From Holothuria scabra (Eukaryota; Echinodermata; Holothuroidea; Aspidochirotida; Holothuriidae): a stretch of 64,000 nt of DNA. Position 1 is the stretch's first letter; every line of letters begins with the position of its first letter. Positions 25,875 through 37,195 of the stretch are shown here, one piece after another. The stretch spans positions 20,719,020 to 20,783,019 of the forward strand of contig CM074189.1 in NCBI GenBank assembly GCA_037179385.1, in the 5' to 3' direction. The notes beneath the pieces are model-generated. The model was not told the DNA's origin. It worked only from the letters and a program-made list of their open reading frames with translations, and made no database searches. The position numbers were made by a program, and so were the translations under genes.

Positions 25875-26040
25875 ATAACCAAGACTTCAAAAACAGAACC
25901 TGCTGTCATTGTGCTTGGTGCATGCTCAGCATAAGTAATGGATCGTAAACCATTCAGCCACAACTGGAAAAAAGGGCCATGGCTGGCTCGACTTGACCCT
26001 ACAGGTTGGAAATTGGACTTTTAAACACCAGCTAACTTAC
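25875..26040 (+). mobile_element. tRNA-derived SINE, copy 3, 5' truncated
   Basis: It lacks the tRNA head and begins at caagacttcaaaaacagaac. It keeps gtgcttggtgcatgctcagc, cagccacaactgg and the caggttggaaattgg end. Loss of the 5' part is typical of incomplete reverse transcription. Confidence 0.75.
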
Positions 26041-26502
26041 TAATTCAGTGATACATAAGATGCAGGGTTAGAAGTATAGGGCCCAATAATTTTCTTCAAA
26101 ACTTCAGCTTTTCTCAGTAAGCAATGACTAGCACCGACAATGGAAGGGGGAAAGCAAGGTGAAGGAGGAGGGGTAGGAAGGTGTCCAGGGATTGGAGGAT
26201 TATTGTAACACTTACTGAAATGGATAAACCTGAAGAAGTTTCTGCTTTAGTTCATTTCATGAGTTGGGCACAGGTTGGTTTCAAGGTATGCATGATATAG
26301 GCCAAATCTGCTGATAAATATCTGACTGTAGTCAGCCATTACTGGGGTCCATCAGCCTTAAATCGTCTTCATTCATTGTCCACGTGAATTTCAAACCCTC
26401 AATAACATTCAGTAGAATTGAGAGAATTAAGACACAATTTATTTAGTGTACAACCATCAGTAATACAGGTAAGCAAGGAAATTGAAAGATCAAAAGGTGA
26501 TA

Positions 26503-26559
26503 GACCCCAGTTATCGTCGACTGAAATCAGACCATCACTGTCCGTCTGGATTGGTCTAT
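26503..26559 (+). repeat. Short dispersed repeat shared with 41856-41912
   Basis: GACCCCAGTTAT followed by a 45-bp tail aligns with the complement of 41856-41912 at roughly 41 of 57 positions by eye. The two lie in opposite orientation, so the open frames on the same strand at both sites are not homologous proteins. Confidence 0.5.
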
Positions 26560-29500
26560 AACCAAACATCCCATCACCGTTCTGTTGTGGTACCCAGATT
26601 TTGCTCAAGACCTGGAAATCTCTGGAATTCAGGGTAAACTGAAAATGGAATTTCCAGGCCTGAAAATTGGGAGAATGTTAAGAAAGTAAACTTCTTGTTC
26701 TGTTCTCACTTTCTTGTTCTGTTCTCATAACGTTAGAATAACACTAGTTTGTGGAAAAAGATGGAAAAATGATGATTGGAGTCTGACCAATTTTTTAAGC
26801 CCTCGAAATATTAATCAAGGCCTGTGAAAGTTAAGGCAAAGTCTCTCTCACTCTACATTGGCCCTTGCTTTCCCCGTTTTACTTGCAATGGTAGCTATAT
26901 ACTTGCAACAGGATTCTTACTTGTGTAATTGGAGGTACTGTATCACAACTTGTAGATCACCAAACAAGTGAACTCCTATCCATTTTAAATGTATTCAAAT
27001 ACTAGAAATGAGGATTTAATTGTGCCAGAATGAGGTTATCCTGATCAATTTAAGGTAATTTGTAGTTTGGCTGCTGTATAGAATGTTTTTCTAATTGTGT
27101 CTTTAAAGAGGTGACAGCAGATTTGTACCACAAGAGATTTTGAATTGGGGGGGTGGGGGATTTTACAAGGTATGTGAGAAAGTGGCTTTAATTTAAAAAG
27201 TGGAAGTTTTCATGGCAGATGAAATTAAAAATTATCAGCATTATCATCACCTTCCAAGGCTATCAGTGCCAGTTGTCCTGTTTCTAGTAAACATCAAAAA
27301 CTTGGAAAAGGAAAAAGGAAAAATGAAGCAGTGAAAAGCAGTTTTTGTTGATATTTCTCAGTTTTGTGAAATGGGTTAAGGTCAAACAATATAATGGTCT
27401 TATGAAGGTGCTATCATCCTTGTAAACTCCTTAGTTTTTACACCTTTTATGGTCTTTTGGGGGTCAGTTCTATTGTGAGGATAAAAATGGAGGATAAAGT
27501 GGTAGAAATACAAAGGATTTGGTCGGCTTTTGAGATTGGTCAGGAAGAAAGTAATCACATGAGAAAAAATTTGATTGCTTATTGATAAATTTTTATAGGG
27601 CTGCAAGTAACTGATGTGTCCGGTCATTAAATGACCAATGTCTCTGTTTCTTTGTATTTCACTATTTTTTTACCAAAACGTGATTTGTAAATTAAACAGG
27701 TGCAGAAATGGAAGTAAAGTTAAAATCTGAATGCTAAATCTAGATTTGGTGTAATTAATATTTGCATTGCTTCTGTGATGATGTACTAGGGCTCATTCTG
27801 TTAAACTGCATAAAATTGGTGGGCTGTACGTTGGCTGTTTGCCAATTTGAAAAGTGCTGATCATGGGGGCATGGGAGGGTTGACCTAGTCACTTAGTAGA
27901 TGGATCGGACTGAAGGTTTTGTTTAAAGGTATAAGTGCAAATTAAGTTGTTATGTATTATGGGTTCCTGAGGTTTGATTCATATGCAGGCCAGGAGTTGC
28001 TAGAGAGCAAAGGAACAGTGAAAGATTATAGAACCAAGTTTAAAGACTTTTCCCATGTCAAGTTGGACATTCGTTCTAGCTTTCCACTGGACAAGCCTGC
28101 TTTCTAGCATGTTGTTCTCCGTTCAAAATTACACTGCACTGGAGCACTGGGAAGGGTTGAGAAATTTGCGCAATTTGAGAGGGTTTATGGATCCAAAAGA
28201 TTTCTGGTACACTGTGCACCAACTCATTTGGAGACCTGCTTAGATGAATAGCTATAAATTTGTCCTTGTTTTTGGTCAACTGAAAACTGACTATCAAATG
28301 CAAAGTACTAGTGTACAGTAGGCCTATGTATAATGCCAAATTCCACAATAAAATAATGAAATAACCTGTCATTATCTTCTCCCCAAAAGGACTTTACAGG
28401 GCTGCTTACTTATCACTTTTTATCCACACATTGCTGTTATGAGCATAGGAGTATAACCACTTTGAGGAACTTGATCATTTTGAGGTGCAGTTGGTTGTTA
28501 TCATGGAAGCATGAACTCTGCCTGAATCCTGAAAATGCTCTCAGGGCATGTCCTGACAAGAAAGGGACATTATACCACAGGGACCAATCGAACCACTGTG
28601 TGGTCCTCTACTCTTAATCCTGTTTATTAACAATGGTTCACAGTTTATGTGCAGCAGCTCTGTGATTTGATTAGGGTAACTATTAGACTGGACAAACAGA
28701 GGACTCATTGCTTTTATTGTTGACCATTTCCTGAACTCAATTATCACATAAAAGTACTTAGCATTCAGAATGCAGTAGCTGCAGAAAGACCTTGCCAAAG
28801 GATGAGCTCTGTGTGATGCCATCAACACCTTTTGGGTAGGATTAAATTGATGGAGAAAAAAAGACAGAATGGGAAAACCACTGGATTAAGTTATATTGAT
28901 CCCTCAGATAAGAGCAGATACTTTACACATTGTTACCCATCATGTTGTGTATTTGCAACTGTTAGGATCATTTCTGCAGTTGAGTTTTAGAATTTCCAGG
29001 TGTGCCACAAATTGCACTCCTCAGAGGTAAGGGATATAGCAGGTATTCTGTTTTATTAAACTTTGATAGATTTGCTTGAACTCCCATCTTCGTCCATGCA
29101 GGCATGAAAAAAAATTACACTCCTCACAGGAGAGTGATGTTGTGCCATCATACTTGCATCCTCAAAGTGTCACTGCAGTAAGAAAAAGAGTTCTTGGAAG
29201 GTAGTTAGTTGTCCCAGCATAGTTTCCAGATCCCCATATAAAATCTTTGATTCAGAAGTTAGAATTCAGAATTCTTAAGTTTGATAACAAATGCATCTTG
29301 AAAATTGGTCCAAATTAACAGCCATGTTAGGAAATACATGTGTAAATCCTTGGAACTCCAGTGAAACAGTTCCCGCCAATTGGCTGATATTATAGATTAA
29401 AAGTGACTTTTATTAAACCAGGGTAATGATGTTGTCTTCCCCATTGGATGCTCTGTGACAACAACAGAACTTTCCTGACGTCAGGAGATGGTGTCAATGA

Positions 29501-31298
29501 CCGCCAAGGTAGTTTCCTAAGTGTTAGCAAGCGTAAATGGTTCATGACTTGATTACAACAAAAGAGAAAACAATAAAAAGTTGGAAATAAGGTAAATTAA
29601 AGGTCCCAAAGAAATTTAGGGTAAAGGATGAATGCATTCTACCATCTGATTTTTGCAGCCATTGTCACAAAAGCTCTTTCTATGATGTATTGTTTTGTAA
29701 GGAGAGAATTTTTATGACAACTGCTGCTTAAAATAGCAGGGCATATTGTTGGAGCACTCTACTTTTAATGCAGTGTTTCAGTTTGTTAGATTACTTGCTA
29801 AAAATGCTACTTTGTAAAATTAAAAAGTTCTGTACAAGTGAAAGGCATAATCTATATCCCCCCGCCACGCCTCCTATTTACAATATGTAACCCTACTTAC
29901 CTGCGGTGGCTTTCTGCTAAGGTCATGGGCATATTGTGTCAGATTCCTTTATGTTTTTCATAATAATCAATTGCCTTGTTTGTCCTTGAAATTTAATAGT
30001 TGGAATGTTTGAATATCTTTTCCTGCAGATGTTTTATTTCCCTACAGCATGAATGGTATATAAAGCAGTGCGCTTAATGTTACTTGCAGGGACATAAAAA
30101 TTATAGAAATAAATTGAATGTAATGTCAAATTAATGTGCCATAATGACATCATAGATTTCCCATAATACACTTAAAAACTCAAGAAAAAATTGCATTACT
30201 TTGAAAATAAGTTTCTTCAGCATGCTATGTGCTGCAACCACAGTTAAAAATCCCTTTAAGAATCTTCTCAATCTCAGCCACAGAGTAAGTAGCAAGCAAG
30301 ATTTATTTTGTAAAAAATTTTCTTGTTTCTAATACAAGAATTCTTTTATTTTAAGAAAATAAATTAAAGGGAGATTCAGAGTTTGACAGAAAATCTTAAC
30401 CTTGTATTCCAGCACCTTGGTTTTCCTTCGGAATTGATTGTGTGCCAGAATATAGAAACTTTGGAGAGATTTTTCTGGTTAGAAGAAACATCAGTTTTGT
30501 GTTATTACTGGAAGCAAATTCTTGAATATTTGTCGGGTAACAAAATTCCACACAGATGCAAAACAAGACAGCTTCCACTGTACTATAATCAATCACCACA
30601 GCATTAAACCATGATCATGGATTATGTTTGTTAGTTTAAATTCCATGTAAGAATATGGTCTTAAAGTTTGATAAAAAAGTTGAAAAAACAAAACAAACAA
30701 ACAAACAAATAAACAAACAAACAAACAAACAAGCAACTCAGATTGCCACTTCAACAAAACACAAGATATTATTTTGTGTAAATATTTTACTGACCTTCAC
30801 GGGTTGAACTGTACCATGGAGGCACTGTGCCTCCAGCTAGGTAATGCTTCAGTGACCAAGCTTACATTTTCGATGACAACTTTCTGTTTCTGCAAGTGAT
30901 TACGAAACTGATGTATTGGTTCTTCAGTTGAATTTGTTATAGCAGCTGTGTTTGCTTTTTGCTAAATTTAGATTTATTTAACACTTGTCCAGATCAAACT
31001 GTAAGCATGCATGCATGTGGGAACTTATGTTAGAAAGTAAATAAGGACATGTCCTGCTAAGAAAGATTCAAAATTTTAAGTTGAGTCTTTAGGACTCACA
31101 GAACATGCTTTGAAATACTAGTAGAAATGGGCATTGAGGTATTTACATCCTCAGAATAATATTTAATAGTGTCATCTCATTCTAATTTTATCAATTGCGT
31201 TTAAAAAAGGAAAAATAACGCCCCCCTCCCCCCCAAAAAACAAAACAAAACAAGCAGTATCCAAATTAACTTTGAATTGTCAGCATAATAAAATGACT
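26560..31298. other. No gene or element seen except simple repeats
   Basis: A CAAA microsatellite lies at 30689-30733. I found no supported exon or bordered transposon in this 4.7 kb, the longest plain stretch of the window. Confidence 0.4.
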
Positions 31299-31604
31299 TG
31301 AAGGGCCAGTTCTCTCACTCAGAGATTTACAGAAATATTCAATTTGCTCAGCTCTTTGATTGACTTGTAGTTCAAACAGTGTAAAGTACCATATAGTTCA
31401 TATTACGCAGCCTGTACTGTACTGTACTACACTGCACTTTACTTAGGGTGTTTCGATCACACATTGGGGTCTTAAATACTTACTCCGAAGCAATAAACTG
31501 AGACTGTGTCTGGATGAGGATGAGTTTTAGACAGTTGTGGGAGGGGCTTAGGTAAGTAGGTTAGAAGATTCAAGACTCTTGGGGTGAGAGGATGGGGCCT
31601 CTAA
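31299..31604 (+). mobile_element. Family D MITE, copy 2
   Basis: The copy runs from ttgaagggccagttctctca to gaggatggggcctctaaagg. It contains the uninterrupted family body, including gcaataaactgagactgtgt and gtgggaggggcttaggtaag. It serves as the reference for the split copy at 39057. Confidence 0.7.
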
Positions 31605-33254
31605 AGGGAAAATGCAGCTCGATATCCTTTTATATCAGTTTAATCATGCACTGGTCATCATTATCATTCAATGGGATGCTTGATCCTTTAAGTCATGTGG
31701 CAATTATCTTATTTGTAATATTTACTTTAAATGCCTGGTTAATGGTTAACCTTCTATTGGAATGAAATGATTTTATGCAGAGACATGACGGAAAATTTAT
31801 ACTTGGGGTGCCTGTTGTTGCCCTTTAAACATATGTAATAGAAAAACAATAGTTAGGATTTCAAAAAGTATTTTTAGTAACAGTATTTGTACATCAAACA
31901 AACAGGAAGAATAAAAGAATATGTAATAAACTAACAATGATGTTATATGTCATCTCAGTGCCATTCATGAATGAGTATTACAGTACAAATAAGGATCATC
32001 TAGTTGAAGGGCAACACCATCTCCCCTTAAAATATACCCCATCTAAAAGCATTTTTAATTTGAAGTAATAAGTGGTAGGTGTTAAAATTAACTTTGCCGT
32101 AAACTGTACTAGTATATTTTGGGCTTATACACAAGTGTACTGGACAACTGCAACTGGAATATGCAGAACCTGTAAATTCAGAAGGAAATAAAAGAAGAAA
32201 TGTGAGAAACAGGAAGGATATGGCATGGCAATGCCCTCTTCCCTCGTGCGTTACAAAATTTGGGTCAAGTCCATGCACTCTTGAATAAGGGCCTTAGATG
32301 ATTTAAAATTTGGTAGCACTTTTTGTCACATTACTAAACACACTGTAAGCAAGCATATTCTTTGGCTGCATCTTTCGATTGGCAGAGTGGTCTATTCCAG
32401 CTGCTGTGTACCAATGTGTTGTTTTTTAGTGGACTGATAGCCTCCTTATATAGGAAGCAGTTTCATACAGTAAATTGATTTTTGTTTAAATGCTTATTTG
32501 ACCTTGCTACTTCAAGCTACATTTATTTCCAACCCATCCTCTACTTTTATAAGGGAACTTTTTCAGGTTTAACTATAACAGCCTAAAGCCCGGAAGCTTA
32601 CAAGTTCCTCAAAAGCAAATTTCACACAGGCACCCTTATACCACAGTACTCAAGACACATTTATGCAGTGATATTTGTATGTGCTAGAGTAACCTTTCAT
32701 CCTATCGGTCTCTTATGAAATGTGCGACTGAAATTCTCCTCATCGGGATTCATCCTTGTCAGGTTTGTATGTCAGGCGAAGCTGCATGTTTTTTCATCAG
32801 ACTCGTCCTGATCTCGTCTGTCAGAGAACATGTCATTGACATAATATCCCTGATGAAAATATTCCCACTAAGCACCAATACACGCTCAAGAATGTCACGA
32901 ACCGTCTCTGTAAAATTGGCTCGTTTCTCCCCAAATGCCAAAAATCCAAACCAATTGTACGAATAGTACATCATCTTGTCCCATCAATTGTTGAAGACAT
33001 ATTGATTTTCCAGAGGCAAGCAGAGGTAACATACAGCTCCATACTCACATTCTTTGTTAAATAGCTTGAGATTTGGCGCCCAAATAGAGTAAGAGACGTG
33101 GCGACATGCAGAACCATGCGATCTAAGATTAATATCGAGATGATTTAGCCAGAGTTACTTGGTCTTGTATGATGTGTAACTAGAGGAAGTTTTGCTTGCT
33201 TTACTCCATGCTGAAGATGTTGAAGAGCCATATTACCTGTGGGTGTTTCCATTA
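31605..33254. other. No recognised gene; family C end fragment
   Basis: Positions 31794-31828 read acttggggtgcctgttgttg then CCCTTTAA, the 3' end of a family C element; the remainder cannot be traced. The unrecognised 32759-32974 ORF is listed separately. Confidence 0.4.
32759..32974 (-). other. Unrecognised 71-codon ORF with protein-like composition
   Basis: A minus-strand open frame starts with two ATG codons just after an in-frame TGA. It encodes 71 residues: an aromatic N-terminus (MMYYSYNWFGFLAFGEK), a mixed charged and hydrophobic middle (RDILERVLVL) and a polar end (HAASPDIQT). The stretch from about 32700 to 33130 has more CpG dinucleotides than the AT-rich flanks, which could mean coding use or a relic of inserted DNA. 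The plus strand is also open here for 83 codons, so strand is uncertain. I see no clean splice pair and no known family. Confidence 0.2.
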
Positions 33255-33530
33255 ATTCAGGGGAGAGGGAGGGGATTCTCCCCTCCCCATCCAGAAAAAG
33301 GAAGGTAAAATTCACCTCAGTTAGATTTCAAAAGTAAAAAAAAAGAAGTATCCCAGTTTCTGGTTTAAGTAGAGGACCCCTTTGCCGCAATGAATTCACA
33401 TGAATGAATATAGCCTTAAAAACCGTTCAGATCTTGTAAGTCTACAACACCTTTGAAGCAAACTTTTGCCTCCCCCCATGAACCCACCCTGTGTAACTTT
33501 GGCTAAGGGTGCCATCAACTTGGAGATTAA
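33255..33530 (+). repeat. Family E dispersed repeat, copy 3, with head hairpin
   Basis: A perfect hairpin GGGAGGGGA (33267-33275), TTC, TCCCCTCCC (33279-33287) sits where copy 1 has its G11/C11 hairpin. It is followed by ccagaaaaagg and the shared family body up to tttggctaagggtgccatca. Confidence 0.6.
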
Positions 33531-35774
33531 CATTGAGCTTTTGGTGGAATCCCTGCCTGTAAAGTCTACATGTGTTAGTCAATGTAAAAACGTGTTCTTA
33601 AAGTTTGTTTAAAAGTTGTCTTTAGTAAATAAAACTTACAGCTAGGACTCCCTTAGTGTGCTATAATAATTCATATATGATGTGATGCAAGTAGCTTGCT
33701 TTGAAATTGAGGTAACCCTCTATGCAGGGTACTCCTTTTCAAAGTCTACTGGAAATATACCTCTGTCATTAGTCTGTATAGCAGTATTCAGAAGGACAGT
33801 ACCAAAATAAGATCTTGGATCACAACTACTTGCAATGAAATCCTTGTTTATTCTGTTGACAGAGTAACAGTTATGTTGTCACCAAGCTTTGAATTTAAAT
33901 ACTTCTTTCAAACCTTCAAGATTTAGTCATCTAGTGTAAATCACAACCACCAAAACAGAAGGTACAAATCCCTTAGTGCAAATAATTTCAAACAAAAGTT
34001 GCTAGCATGCTGAGTACTAGCTAAGTGGTTGACTCTTTCCCAATTGTAGAGGAGGCAAGAGACTGTACTTGTGGTAAGTCCAATATATTCTTATCAAGAA
34101 GAAAAATCAGCTTGTCATATTTACAGGAAGGATTTCCCCTGGGGCTAATCTGCATTTGGCTGTGAGGACAAATCTTGCAATTTTACACCGCTACACAAAT
34201 TTCCATTTGATAAAGTTCTTCGATAAGAGAGGATCTTACAAAGTCTGCCCTGTAGAATTTATGGTCACTGATTACCCTTTTGTCTAAAACCAACAGGTGT
34301 AAGCTATTTGCTGATGAATTCACTCCAAACACACAGTCTTGTAAAAGAAAAGATGTGAAAAAGAAGAATAAAAAAGAAAATACAAAGTGGGAAAAAACGG
34401 GAAAAAAATTGAAAGGAGAAAAGAAAACAGTTTTGCTTCTTATGGGCTCGGCTTAAAATACCTGGATGTATGGATTGGAGAAGTTGTACTGAAGGTGATG
34501 CCAGCGGCTAGATCGTGTTGTTATTTTTAGTGGATAATGATTTAACAAGGAGTATTTCACAAAATGTAAGGCTAATAGAGAAAAAGAAAAACTCTCATTC
34601 TCGAAAAATAATGAAGTATCTCCCGGTTGGTGTTGTGTGACTGATTGTACAAAAATGTCAAAATGAATCGCTATATAGGATTTACCCTAGCCTGGTTTCA
34701 GAGTAAAGAATTGATTTATTTTCAAGGTTCATAATGACTTTTTTCAAGGTGAGATTTCTTGCTCCTATTCATGGGAGAAGATGCATAGAAATTGCTGACA
34801 GAGAATTTAGACAGAGACTGCTGTGGCAACTCTATATGGTTAAGGGTTTACAGCTGCAGTTGAATGTATTTTGCACATCTGTTGGTTTGAAGGTCTTTAA
34901 CAAGTTTGTCAATAAAATGTGAGGACAATATTATGTTTTGTGAAATATGTTTGTTTTTTTTATGTTTACAAATTACAGTGGGCACCTGATTGTAATGCTT
35001 CTTAGGTTAAATTTAATATTGACCCATACTGTACAATTTTCAAGCCTTGCTCTAATATTAGGCCCATGTAGCATGGCTCAAGGAAGATTACAACTTGGTG
35101 TAGATCAAGTGTAATAGCAACCTCAATAGAGTGAGCCATTGTGTCATGTATGTGATATTCATATTTGAATCCTAGCTCGAGGGTTATTTTTGTACTTGCT
35201 CCAAGTTGAAGTTAAAAGGGTAAGACTTTGGTGAGCCAAAATTTGAGAGCTTTTAATTGATACTGCATGTGAATTGATTTGTTGGTATACTAAGTTGAGA
35301 CATTAGAGATTTCTTCCCTTTGAAATAGAACATAGTGACTTAGCCAAAAGCATCATGCCTTGATGGATTTTATATCAATAGAAAACAGCAGACAACAATA
35401 GGTGGTCACTGGACCATGAAATCTGCAACAATGCTACTTTTGTCAGTTGTGTTTTCAACAATTAGTACGGACTTCAAGGGCAAGATCTGTAGGAACTCCC
35501 CTCCTTAAAAAAATGTTCGTACTTTCTCCCAACCTCACAAAGGTGAGTTCAGGTGTAATAAAATCCTCCTATAATATTCAGTTTGTTACATAAAGTGTTG
35601 CCATTTTCTCCCATTGCACAGTTTAAACTTTTATGGGTGGTAAACACAAGGAAGTCCAATTTAAATTGGGTTAAGTAAAATATTTAACGTTTAAATGGTT
35701 CCGAAACTAGTTTTGAAATCTTTAAGCAGAGGACTTTCTTATGTAAGTTTGTCCAAGTTTCAAGGCAGTGGGGA
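33531..35774. other. No gene or element seen
   Basis: I found no supported exon, no SINE box motifs and no inverted ends in this stretch. Confidence 0.4.
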
Positions 35775-36030
35775 CTGTGTGTTTGGTCTAACGGTACGAG
35801 CATCCGCCTCTCACGTGAAAGGTCGGGGTTCGTTTCACAGGTCGAGTCATACCAAAGACTCTAAAAAAGGAACCTTCTACCATTGTGCGTGATGCTCTGC
35901 ATAAGCAATGGAGTAGGGAAAACAAGCCAGTGAGCCACAACTGGAAAAAAGGCCATGGTCGACTCGACTTAAACCTGAACCAATAGGTTGGAAACTGGGT
36001 CGTAAAATCGATCTAACGATCTAACCAAAT
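35775..36030 (+). mobile_element. tRNA-derived SINE, copy 4, with distinct tRNA head
   Basis: The A box is TGGTCTAACGG (35784-35794) and the B-box-like segment is GTTCGTTTC (35828-35836). The head (catccgcctctcacgtgaaa) looks closer to a valine-type tRNA than the heads of copies 2 and 5. The body (gtgatgctctgcataagcaa, gtgagccacaactgg, ccaataggttgg) is the same family. Confidence 0.75.
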
Positions 36031-36142
36031 TCAAGGTAGTGGATATTCTAATGGAGCACACAGGTTGCAAGTCTTCAACTTAATTGAAAACTTGTTAGTG
36101 TATGAGAACCCCTCCTAAAAGTGGAAAACTTTGTACTGTAGG

Positions 36143-36404
36143 TCTAAAGGTCAAGAGTAGTCCCCAAAAAATTATTTTGAAGCAACAGCTAAATATCACA
36201 ATCCTCATCCCATTTCTGTTCAAAGAATCTTTCATAATATTTTATTATTTCAATAAAACATATTAAAGGTAAACCAAGCAGTTGCTTCTAGTAAATTTCA
36301 CATTTGAGGAGTTAAAATGTTGTCACATGACTCTCAACAGCCAATCATGAAACTGGACAGTCTACTACACTTCTCTAATTTGGGGTGACTGCTCTTGCCC
36401 CTAA
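36143..36404 (+). mobile_element. Family C MITE, copy 6
   Basis: The copy runs from tctaaaggtcaagagtagtc to ttggggtgactgctcttgcc plus CCTAA. GTCACATGAC is at 36322-36331 and CCAAT at 36341-36345. The terminal TTAA reads CTAA at both ends, so both ends carry the same change. Confidence 0.8.
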
Positions 36405-36544
36405 AAGAAGTATATATGGCTTCCTTTGGCTGTATAAATGTTTTTTGGGTTATATTCTGGCTCTTTTTTGATCACTTTTTGTTATATATTGTCAGCAAAT
36501 GAAAAGGTTTTAAATACAGTTCAAATCCATTTCAAGTCCTCCCC

Positions 36545-36803
36545 TTAACCCTTTACCGTTGTGCTCCAATCAGGGCATACTTGCGCGCCTCGGGAGTGGG
36601 CGGAAAAGCGGACGTAGCCCGCCCTGCATCTGCTTCCATAGGCCATTGACCCCGTGACCTTAAACTATTGTCTCTCTCGTTGTTGTGGCCGAATTTTCAG
36701 GTAGCTACTCGTAGTTTCGAGCTTCGCGTGAAACGGTAAAGATGGGTGACAGCCGAGCTCTCTGCATGGGTCCAAAAGGACCCAAACAACGGTAAAGGGT
36801 TAA
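36545..36803 (-). mobile_element. piggyBac-like TTAA MITE, copy 3, full length
   Basis: This 259-bp copy has perfect 18-bp inverted ends, TTAACCCTTTACCGTTGT, with TTAA at both outer edges. Its length equals that of the copy at 434. The inside is GC-richer than its surroundings (for example cgggagtgggcggaaaagcg). Its perfect ends suggest it is the youngest of the three copies. Confidence 0.85.
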
Positions 36804-36930
36804 GTCCCCTCTTATGACAGGCAGAGAATACATTCTACAACTGGACATTCTACAACTGCCAGAGTCTTTGACAGATATATTTATTTCTGTTTATTTGTAT
36901 ATAGCATTCAGCAATTTGTCTCTAGCCCAT

Positions 36931-37195
36931 TTAAAGGTAAATGGCAGTCCACCCAAACTTAGTTTGAAGAAGGAGCTTAAATAACACAATTCTTTTCTTA
37001 TTTCTCTTCAAAGTATTTTTCATTACATTTTATAAATTTACTATTGCATATTCAAGGTAAACCAAACAGTTATTTCTAGTAAATTTGACATTTGAAGAGA
37101 AAAAAATGTGGTCACATGACTCCCAACAGCCAATCATGGAACTGGATGGTCTACTACACTTCTTCAATTTGGGATGACTGCTCCTGCCCGTTTAA
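36931..37195 (+). mobile_element. Family C MITE, copy 7
   Basis: This 265-bp copy runs from TTAAAGGTAAATGGCAGTCC to tttgggatgactgctcctgc...TTTAA. GTCACATGAC is at 37111-37120 and CCAAT at 37130-37134. It lies only 130 bp from the piggyBac-like copy 3. Confidence 0.8.

Noticed and set aside
26399..26608. Two minus-strand frames (here and at 41761-41955) with seemingly similar residues
   Set aside because: The DNA match between the two sites is in opposite orientation, so same-strand protein similarity is coincidental.
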